A DNA stretch of 10,809 nucleotides from Candidatus Omnitrophota bacterium. Lineage in GTDB: Bacteria > Omnitrophota > Koll11 > Gygaellales > JAHJCI01. The stretch lies in contig JAUXFU010000015.1 in assembly GCA_030622705.1 (NCBI GenBank), positions 1 to 10,809 of the forward strand, written 5' to 3'. The notes under the pieces are model-generated. The model was not told the origin of the DNA. It made no database searches and saw only the letters and a program-made list of their open reading frames with translations. Position 1 is the first letter of the stretch. Every line of letters starts with the position of its first letter. The position numbers and the translations under genes were made by a program. Shown one piece after another: positions 1 to 4,329 of the stretch.

Positions 1-78
1 ATGCGTGATTCAAAAGGCAGGGCAAACCCCAAGGCAGTATTGGAGATTTTAAGAAAGAAATTAAATAAACCCCGTTAG
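1..78 (+). CDS. gatB: GatB C-terminal tail (Asp/Glu-tRNA amidotransferase subunit B), 5' partial
   Basis: The window opens in frame with 25 codons followed by TAG. The peptide reads MRDSKGRANPKAVLEILRKK and ends in LNKPR. The pattern (M)xxxKGxANPxxVxxxLxxxL matches the extreme C-terminus of the GatB/YqeY tRNA-binding domain, where subunit B of the GatCAB amidotransferase ends. GatCAB converts misacylated Glu-tRNA(Gln) or Asp-tRNA(Asn) to the correct amide form in the cytoplasm. The leading ATG is most likely an internal methionine, because the family continues about 450 residues upstream. The stop codon lies inside the left arm of the palindrome at 68-100. With so little sequence visible, the call rests on this one motif. 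Confidence 0.72.
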   Translation: MRDSKGRANPKAVLEILRKKLNKPR

Positions 79-100
79 AGAACTTCGTTTCCTAACGGGG
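68..100. repeat. Palindromic intergenic repeat, copy A (overlaps gatB stop)
   Basis: CCCCGTTAG (70-78) pairs with CTAACGGGG (92-100) as a perfect 9-bp stem. An inner GAAC/GTTT extension around a TTC loop lengthens it. No T-run follows (TAAAACC), so it does not look like a standard intrinsic terminator. A second copy of identical 33-nt length, with 25 of 33 bases matching, lies at 3814-3846. This marks it as a dispersed palindromic repeat rather than a one-off hairpin. Confidence 0.7.
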
Positions 101-140
101 TAAAACCAACAAATAATTTTAGCATATTGGATGATCTTAG

Positions 141-147
141 AAGGAGG
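141..147 (+). promoter_or_regulatory. Strong Shine-Dalgarno that fixes the ctpA start
   Basis: AAGGAGG lies 6 nt before ATG 154. An in-frame TTG at 127 would extend the protein by nine residues, but those codons include the Shine-Dalgarno itself and would put extra charged residues in front of the signal peptide. ATG 154 is therefore the preferred start. Confidence 0.85.
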
Positions 148-153
148 AAAAAG

Positions 154-1467
154 ATGCGCAAGCGGATATTGAAACCATCGATTTTAATTTTAATTACCTT
201 AGGGGCAATAGCGGTTAGCTCCATTGCTATTGCTGTCTCTAAAAGCGAACGAATTAAAAGAGATGAACTATATAAAAACATAGATTTATTTTCTGATAGC
301 TTAGCAATCGTTCAACATGATTACGTAGACGAGATAAAACCAAAGGAGTTGATCTATGGAGCGTTAAAAGGACTGATATCTTCTTTGGATCCTCATAGTC
401 AATTTATGGATCCGGACACCTACAATGAATTAAAGGTAGGTACTATGGGTGAATTCGGTGGTTTAGGAATCGAAATAACGATAAGAGACGGCTTGTTAAC
501 CGTAGTTACTCCGATTGAGGATACGCCGGCATGGCAGGCGGGAATAAAAGCCGGAGATTATATTGTAAGGATTGACAAAGAACTTACCCGTGGCATTACC
601 CTTATGCAGGCAGTTAAGAAAATGCGGGGTAAACCAAATACTAGCATAAGCCTGACTATCTTAAGGGAAAAAGAAAAGAAGCTTTTGGATTTGGTGATTA
701 CCCGGCAGATTATCAAGATAAAAGATATAAAAGTTGCCCGGATACTGGAAGAAAAAATCGGATATATTCGACTTGTTGAATTTCGTCAGAATACTCCTAA
801 GGATTTTAAAGCGGCTATAACCAAATTAAAGAAACAGGGTATGAATGCCTTGATCCTGGATCTGAGAAATAACCCCGGTGGCCTTCTTGATGTCGCGATT
901 AGGATTACAGAGAATTTCCTGGATAAGGGCAAGCTCATTGTTTCTACGCGCGGCCGGACAAAAAATCAAAATATGGAGTTTTGTTCCTTAAAAAGAACGA
1001 AATATCCGGATTTACCCATGGTGGTTTTGGTTAATGAAGGCTCTGCATCCGGCAGCGAAATTGTTGCTGTCGCTCTTCAAGATCACCAGCGGGCAAATAT
1101 TTTAGGTACCAAGACTTTCGGCAAAGGTTCGGTTCAGACTATAATTCCTCTGAGTGACGGTTCCGCCATCAGGTTAACCACAAGTAAATATTTTAGCCCA
1201 AAGGGTAAGGTTATTCACGGAAAAGGAGTAATACCCGATATTATAGTCGAAGAGGGCAAAATCCAGTTACTTTCGGAAGAAGAAGATCCAGCCGATCATA
1301 TTTTTGATGAATTAGAAGAAGGAAAAGAAGAAAGCCAAAAAAAAGATCCTTTAGAAGAATACAAATCGGATAATCAATTAATGCGGGCAATGGATGCATT
1401 AAGGGCAATCAAAATCTATCACCGCATCAAAGTTCCTTCCGAAGAGAATCCTAAACAGGAATCTTAA
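154..1467 (+). CDS. ctpA: Carboxyl-terminal processing protease (S41A family, PDZ)
   Basis: This is a 437-residue secreted or membrane-anchored serine protease of the CtpA/Prc family, which trims or degrades cell-envelope proteins after recognising their C-termini. The N-terminus (about residues 1-28) has MRKR followed by a hydrophobic run, typical of a signal peptide or signal anchor. No convincing signal peptidase II lipobox is seen. A PDZ domain spans roughly residues 100-175 (GGLGIEI, then AGIKAGDYI). The peptidase core follows, with LDLRNNPGG in the substrate-binding region and EGSASGSEIVA holding Ser299, then Lys324 in TFGKGS and Gln328. The Ser+25 Lys and Ser+29 Gln spacing is that of active CTPs. 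The acidic/lysine-rich C-terminal tail is poorly conserved. The gene starts 75 nt after gatB and is followed 43 nt later by tsaD, so co-transcription is possible. The family assignment is secure, but the in vivo substrate is unknown. Confidence 0.95.
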   Translation: MRKRILKPSILILITLGAIAVSSIAIAVSKSERIKRDELYKNIDLFSDSLAIVQHDYVDEIKPKELIYGALKGLISSLDPHSQFMDPDTYNELKVGTMGEFGGLGIEITIRDGLLTVVTPIEDTPAWQAGIKAGDYIVRIDKELTRGITLMQAVKKMRGKPNTSISLTILREKEKKLLDLVITRQIIKIKDIKVARILEEKIGYIRLVEFRQNTPKDFKAAITKLKKQGMNALILDLRNNPGGLLDVAIRITENFLDKGKLIVSTRGRTKNQNMEFCSLKRTKYPDLPMVVLVNEGSASGSEIVAVALQDHQRANILGTKTFGKGSVQTIIPLSDGSAIRLTTSKYFSPKGKVIHGKGVIPDIIVEEGKIQLLSEEEDPADHIFDELEEGKEESQKKDPLEEYKSDNQLMRAMDALRAIKIYHRIKVPSEENPKQES

Positions 1468-1510
1468 GGCGGGTTGCAGGAAAACTTAGAAAGACAAGGT
1501 AGCGTGAAAA

Positions 1511-2497
1511 ATGCTTGTACTGGGAATTGAAACTTCTTGTGATGAAACTGCTGCTTCTGTAGTAGGAAAAGGCGGACGGATTTATTCTAATGTTGTGTGT
1601 TCCAGTTTAAATTTCCACAGACGCTATAAAGGTATTATTCCGGAAATCGCTTCCCGCTTACATCTGGAAACGATAAATACTGTCATAACCGACGCGATAA
1701 AACAAGCCGGAGTTAAATTAAATAATATAACACTAACTGCGGTAACAAATTATCCCGGGCTTACCGGTTCTTTACTTGTAGGAACTTGTTTTAGCAATGC
1801 TTTAAGCTTTGCGCTGGGCATACCCGTAATCAAAATAAATCATCTTTATGCCCATCTTTATGCCGGTTTCTTCAATAAAAAGAAACCTCGATTTCCTTTT
1901 GTGGGATTAGTGGTTTCAGGCGGACATACAAGTTTATTTTACGTCAGGAGTTTCTTGAAGATTAAGCTTCTGGGATCAACTCAGGATGATGCCTGTGGAG
2001 AGGCTTTTGATAAAGTAGCTTCTATTCTTGAATTAGGCTATCCCGGCGGCCCTGTTATCGAAAGATTAGCCAAAAAAGGAAACCCGCATGGGTTAAAATT
2101 CAAATGCAGTAATACGCAGCAACCATTAGATTTTAGTTTTAGTGGAATTAAAACAGCAGTGCTCTATTCCGTAAAGAATACCCTTGATTCTCGATTTTCG
2201 ATACTCGATACTCGCAAAAAAGCTGATATTGCCGCTTCATTTCAGGAAACGGTTATTAATGCCTTAATTAAAAAATCTATCTTAGCGTGCAGGTTAAAAA
2301 AGACAAACCAGCTGGTTATCGCAGGAGGTGTGGCGGCGAATAACCGGCTAAGAGAAAAGTTTGATCAACGGGCAATAATTAACGGTTTGGATATATATTT
2401 TTCACCAAGGGAATTTTGTACTGATAACGCAGCAATGGTTGCCGGATTAGGATATCAAATAATGAAACTAAGTGATTTGTCTAAATTTAAGGGGTAA
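1511..2497 (+). CDS. tsaD: tRNA N6-adenosine threonylcarbamoyltransferase TsaD
   Basis: TsaD (Kae1/YgjD/OSGEP family) transfers the threonylcarbamoyl group from TC-AMP to A37 of ANN-decoding tRNAs, working with TsaB, TsaE and TsaC in the cytoplasm. At 328 residues it has the usual length. It opens with the canonical LGIETSCDETA. It holds the metal-binding histidines His111 and His115 (NHLYAHLYAGF), the SGGHTSL nucleotide-site motif, the FSFSGIKTAV motif, IAGGVAANNRLR and the third metal ligand Asp305 in CTDNAAMVAGLG. A short segment at residues 226-235 (DSRFSILDTR) sits in a variable loop between FSFSGIKTAV and ADIAASFQ, and is encoded by a tandem heptamer repeat. ATG 1511 is chosen because it gives the conserved N-terminus. 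Its ribosome site is modest (AAGGT at 1496-1500). The stop lies inside a hairpin. Confidence 0.97.
   Translation: MLVLGIETSCDETAASVVGKGGRIYSNVVCSSLNFHRRYKGIIPEIASRLHLETINTVITDAIKQAGVKLNNITLTAVTNYPGLTGSLLVGTCFSNALSFALGIPVIKINHLYAHLYAGFFNKKKPRFPFVGLVVSGGHTSLFYVRSFLKIKLLGSTQDDACGEAFDKVASILELGYPGGPVIERLAKKGNPHGLKFKCSNTQQPLDFSFSGIKTAVLYSVKNTLDSRFSILDTRKKADIAASFQETVINALIKKSILACRLKKTNQLVIAGGVAANNRLREKFDQRAIINGLDIYFSPREFCTDNAAMVAGLGYQIMKLSDLSKFKG
2187..2214 (+). repeat. Four tandem heptamers inside tsaD
   Basis: The units are ATTCTCG, ATTTTCG, ATACTCG and ATACTCG. Together they make 28 nt, two units being identical and the others differing by one or two bases. The array is not a multiple of three, yet the gene stays open through it and encodes the SRFSILDTR-like loop of TsaD. 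Confidence 0.75.
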
Positions 2498-2515
2498 GAA
2501 TAATTGAATTATCCC
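2491..2515 (+). other. Hairpin overlapping the tsaD stop
   Basis: GGGGTAA (2491-2497, containing the TAA stop) pairs with TTATCCC (2509-2515) as a 7-bp stem with one G-T pair and an 11-nt loop. It is followed by AAAAACAAAAC and has no T-tract. It may protect the mRNA 3' end or act as a weak terminator; the sequence alone does not decide. Confidence 0.45.
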
Positions 2516-2531
2516 AAAAACAAAACGCTTC

Positions 2532-2621
2532 GAAAATTTGTTCCAAATTTTCTCGCAGTTTTCCTGAGAAATTCATAGAATTTCTCAGGACTAGTCCTGG
2601 GCAATCTTTCAGATTGACTAG
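2532..2621. repeat. Run of three adjacent inverted repeats downstream of tsaD
   Basis: Three hairpins lie end to end. GAAAATTT (2532-2539) pairs with AAATTTTC (2545-2552). TCCTGAGAAATTC (2562-2574) pairs perfectly over 13 bp with GAATTTCTCAGGA (2578-2590) around a 3-nt ATA loop. CAATCT (2602-2607) pairs with AGATTG (2611-2616), flanked by CTAGT (2591-2595) and ACTAG (2617-2621). The AGGA of the second arm also belongs to a 12-nt perfect palindrome, AGGACTAGTCCT (2587-2598), so alternative foldings compete. No open reading frame of note is present. This is a non-coding structured spacer. Confidence 0.65.
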
Positions 2622-2624
2622 GGT

Positions 2625-2707
2625 CGGGATTAATTCGCAGGCGTTCCGACTGGCGTCGGGACTATAACTTACGCTCCCTTTGGTCGCGTAAATTATCTGC
2701 TCATTAA
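2625..2707. repeat. 83-bp direct repeat, copy 1
   Basis: It begins CGGGATTAATTCGCAGGCG and ends CTGCTCATTAA. Copy 2 is offset by exactly 143 nt with no indels and 81 of 83 bases identical. Inside are a GTCGG-type hairpin (arms 2644-2650 and 2655-2661, loop TGGC) and a second hairpin with arms TTACGC and GCGTAA. The copy is followed by AGGAATAG, which resembles a weak Shine-Dalgarno but precedes no gene. Confidence 0.9.
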
Positions 2708-2715
2708 AGGAATAG

Positions 2716-2771
2716 CCCGCCTCATGAGATGCGCATAAATTCTATTCTACAATTTATGCGCATTCGGCGGG
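2716..2771. repeat. Long hairpin between the two direct-repeat copies
   Basis: ATGCGCATAAATT (2729-2741) pairs perfectly with AATTTATGCGCAT (2751-2763), a 13-bp stem with a 9-nt loop. Outside it, CCCGCC (2716-2721) pairs with GGCGGG (2766-2771) across an asymmetric internal loop. The final CGGG is also the first four bases of direct-repeat copy 2, so the two elements are interlocked. No T-run follows. Confidence 0.7.
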
Positions 2772-2850
2772 ATTAATTCGCAGGCGTCCTGACTGGCGTC
2801 GGGACTATAACTTACGCTCCCTTTGGTCGCGTAAATTATCTGCTCATTAA
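2768..2850. repeat. 83-bp direct repeat, copy 2 (abuts the Shine-Dalgarno of the MgtC-like gene)
   Basis: This copy differs from copy 1 only at 2788 (C for T) and 2790 (T for C). Both changes fall in the left arm of the GTCGG hairpin opposite G, so a 7-bp stem forms in either copy with a G-T wobble at a different position. The repeat ends at 2850 and GGAGG, the ribosome-binding site of the next gene, occupies 2851-2855. The copy therefore forms the 5' leader of that gene. Confidence 0.9.
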
Positions 2851-2860
2851 GGAGGTTGGA

Positions 2861-3289
2861 ATGATTAGTTCGTTTATTGTTATTGGACGATTAATTTTAG
2901 CAGTAATTTTAGGTGGATTAGTTGGATTTGAGCGTGAGGTACACCGGCGCAGCGCCGGCTTACGCACGCACACCCTGGTATCTTTAGGTTCTTGTCTTAT
3001 AATGTTGACATCTTTATATGTTTTTGATATATATAAAGATGCGGCTTCCATAGACCCTGCGCGTATCGCTGCCGGCGTAATTACGGGTATTGGATTTTTG
3101 GGCGCCGGTGCGATAATTCGTTCAGGAGAAGCAGTCAAGGGCTTAACAACCGCTGCCAGTCTTTGGCTGGTTGCGGCAATAGGATTAGGCGTAGGCTGTG
3201 GATTTTATCTGGCAAGCCTAACTACAGCTATTCTGGTAGTAGCTGTGCTTTTTTTCTTAAGGCGGCTGGAAGGAGCAATAAGTAAATAG
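2861..3289 (+). CDS. MgtC/SapB-type inner-membrane protein
   Basis: This 142-residue integral membrane protein has the N-terminal membrane domain of the MgtC/SapB family and lacks the C-terminal soluble domain found in longer members. Signature segments are GGLVGFEREV, SAGLRTHTLVSLGS, the PARIAAGVITGIGFLGAGAI block and GLTTAASLWLVAAIG. About four to five hydrophobic helices are visible (roughly residues 5-22, 36-54, 66-88, 98-116 and 118-135). Family members affect Mg2+ homeostasis, ATP synthase or acid survival in pathogens, but most environmental homologues are uncharacterised, so transport should not be assumed. GGAGG at 2851-2855, 5 nt before ATG, fixes the start. It ends 12 nt before the bactofilin gene, so the two are probably co-transcribed. 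The preceding spacer is repeat-derived and might be regulatory. Confidence 0.9.
   Translation: MISSFIVIGRLILAVILGGLVGFEREVHRRSAGLRTHTLVSLGSCLIMLTSLYVFDIYKDAASIDPARIAAGVITGIGFLGAGAIIRSGEAVKGLTTAASLWLVAAIGLGVGCGFYLASLTTAILVVAVLFFLRRLEGAISK
3005..3041 (+). promoter_or_regulatory. Possible sigma-70-like promoter and 11-bp inverted repeat inside the MgtC-like gene
   Basis: TTGACA (3005-3010) is separated by exactly 17 nt from TATATA (3028-3033). Overlapping it, CATCTTTATAT (3009-3019) pairs perfectly with ATATAAAGATG (3031-3041). The site lies in the coding region for residues around TSLYVFDIYKDA. It could drive the bactofilin gene about 270 nt downstream, or it could be chance in AT-rich codons. 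Confidence 0.25.
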
Positions 3290-3301
3290 GGGGGGTGAAA
3301 A

Positions 3302-3811
3302 ATGTCCATACGGAAAAAACATGAAGAAAAACTGCTTGAGGTGGATGCTTCGATGCAGGGTAATCTGAACTTTAAGGATCCTGTAAATCTGCGCATCAAC
3401 GGTAATTTTGAAGGAACATTGGAAACAAAGGGTACTTTAACCATCGGTTCTTTGGCTACGGTACAAGCAGATATAGTCGGTGAAAATGTTACTGTTGAAG
3501 GCAAAATTAAAGGCAAAATCATTGCCAAGCAGGTTTTAACGCTTATGTCTACCGCGGTGATCGAAGGCGAAATTCACCCGGGAAAATTAGTGATGGAAGA
3601 AGGAGCAGTATTCGATGGAAAATGTTTTATGCTGCATGATTTCTTAAGCATCGATGAATTAGCGCGGTATCTGGAAGTAGATTTGAGTTCAATTACGGAA
3701 TGGGCTAATTCGGGAAAGGTCCCTGCTGTCAGAGAAGGGGATACATGGAGATTTGAACGTAAACATATTGATGCCTGGATAGCCTCAGGCAAATTAAATT
3801 CGCGTATATAA
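3302..3811 (+). CDS. Bactofilin fused to an excisionase-type HTH domain
   Basis: This 169-residue protein joins two domains. Residues about 12-108 are a bactofilin (DUF583) beta-helix built from short repeating strands: GNLNFKDPVNLRINGNFEG, then TLTIGSLATVQADIVG, VTVEGKIKGKI and AVIEGEI. Bactofilins polymerise without nucleotide into membrane-associated filaments that organise cell shape, chromosomes or envelope synthesis. Residues 115-165 form a MerR/excisionase-like DNA-binding domain: LSIDELARYLEV, then ITEWANSGKVPAVREGD, WRFERKHIDAWIAS. The predicted product could anchor DNA, or read out DNA binding, on a cytoskeletal polymer; this is inference. The start follows a G-rich stretch (GGGGGGGTGA) 12 nt after the MgtC-like gene. 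The next gene encodes a related HTH with a membrane helix. The domain calls are firm and the combined function is unknown. Confidence 0.9.
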   Translation: MSIRKKHEEKLLEVDASMQGNLNFKDPVNLRINGNFEGTLETKGTLTIGSLATVQADIVGENVTVEGKIKGKIIAKQVLTLMSTAVIEGEIHPGKLVMEEGAVFDGKCFMLHDFLSIDELARYLEVDLSSITEWANSGKVPAVREGDTWRFERKHIDAWIASGKLNSRI

Positions 3812-3813
3812 TT

Positions 3814-3846
3814 AACCCCATTAGAAAACAAAGTTCTCTAACGAGG
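3814..3846. repeat. Palindromic intergenic repeat, copy B
   Basis: This copy has the same 33-nt length as 68-100 and starts AACCCC. It matches 25 of 33 bases, with three of the eight differences in the loop (AAA instead of TTC). The left arm CCCCATTAGAAAAC and right arm GTTCTCTAACGAGG pair imperfectly. It lies directly after the stop of the bactofilin-HTH gene, again at a gene 3' end. Confidence 0.65.
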
Positions 3847-3862
3847 CTTACCGCCCTTTAAT

Positions 3863-4165
3863 ATGAAACAGAATAAACTTTTAACCATAAGAGAAGTCGC
3901 GCAAGAGCTTGATATTACAGAACAACAGGTTATTGACTTAGCCAAGGAAGGCAAAATTCCTGCTTATAATATTGGCGGGATATATTTAAGATTTAAACCT
4001 GAGCACATCCAGCAGGCAAAACAAAAAATCTTAAAACCAATCAAAAATAAAGACAGGGGGAGTTTCGCAGAGGGATTACTGGATTTCTTTTACTTTAATG
4101 ATTTTTATATCCTAACTGCATTGATTATCATACTAATGTTAATAGCCATATTCAAAACCCGATAA
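3863..4165 (+). CDS. Small HTH protein with C-terminal transmembrane helix
   Basis: This 100-residue protein has an excisionase/MerR-type HTH at residues 6-55 (LLTIREVAQELDITEQQVI, then AKEGKIPAYNIGG, YLRFKPEHIQQAKQ). A basic linker (KPIKNKDRG) follows, then a hydrophobic segment at about residues 79-97 (FYILTALIIILMLIAIF) that should span the membrane, ending in KTR. The layout predicts a tail-anchored protein with its HTH in the cytoplasm. It is not recognised as a named protein. The HTH resembles the C-terminal domain of the preceding bactofilin fusion, which suggests a duplicated module. No Shine-Dalgarno is near ATG 3863; the closest GAGG is at 3843-3846, 16 nt away and inside the palindrome. 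A real product is likely because codon use and domain structure are coherent. Its role, possibly attaching DNA or a partner to the membrane, is inference. Confidence 0.82.
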   Translation: MKQNKLLTIREVAQELDITEQQVIDLAKEGKIPAYNIGGIYLRFKPEHIQQAKQKILKPIKNKDRGSFAEGLLDFFYFNDFYILTALIIILMLIAIFKTR

Positions 4166-4186
4166 AGAGGAATCTTTCCCCTTGGG
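4158..4186 (+). other. Imperfect hairpin over the stop of the HTH-membrane gene
   Basis: CCC (4158-4160) and AAGAGGA (4165-4171) pair with TCCCCTT (4177-4183) and GGG (4184-4186), with one A-C mismatch and a four-base bulge. The TAA stop (4163-4165) is inside it. No T-tract follows. Confidence 0.35.
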
Positions 4187-4196
4187 CACCAACACC

Positions 4197-4302
4197 TATT
4201 CTGCTACGCAAAAGTAATAAACCTATTGGTTTGCTTCGCAAGAATATTCTCCAAGCAGAATAATTACCTCCAACCAAAAGAAATGTTTCTATTTCTTTTG
4301 CG
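4197..4302. repeat. Structured leader upstream of acsC with nested inverted repeats
   Basis: TATTCTGCT (4197-4205) pairs with AGCAGAATA (4254-4262), enclosing a small AAACC/GGTTT hairpin (4219-4232). Just downstream, CAAAAGAAAT (4275-4284) pairs perfectly with ATTTCTTTTG (4291-4300) around a 6-nt loop. CGCAAAAG (4207-4214) can also pair with CTTTTGCG (4295-4302), so two folds are mutually exclusive. The only purine-rich ribosome site, AAGGAG (4303-4308), comes right after this hairpin. No known riboswitch signature was recognised. Confidence 0.55.
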
Positions 4303-4329
4303 AAGGAGAATAACAGCTATAATGTACCC

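Noticed and set aside
127..153. TTG start extending ctpA by nine codons
   Set aside because: The extension contains the AAGGAGG ribosome site of ATG 154 and would add a charged stretch before the signal peptide.
2498..2860. CRISPR array
   Set aside because: Only two repeat copies of 83 bp with a 60-nt spacer that is itself a hairpin; no cas genes nearby and the repeat is too long.
2943..2957. CCGGCGC-A-GCGCCGG palindrome in the MgtC-like gene
   Set aside because: It encodes the conserved HRRSAGL stretch and is explained by codon choice in conserved residues.
2836..3138. Antisense open frame opposite the MgtC-like gene
   Set aside because: The + strand protein matches a known family along its length; the reverse frame has none and lacks a ribosome site.
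4166..4329. Cobalamin riboswitch upstream of the corrinoid genes
   Set aside because: The leader is structured, but I could not find a B12-box-like core, and 164 nt is short for that class. An Infernal/Rfam search would settle it.
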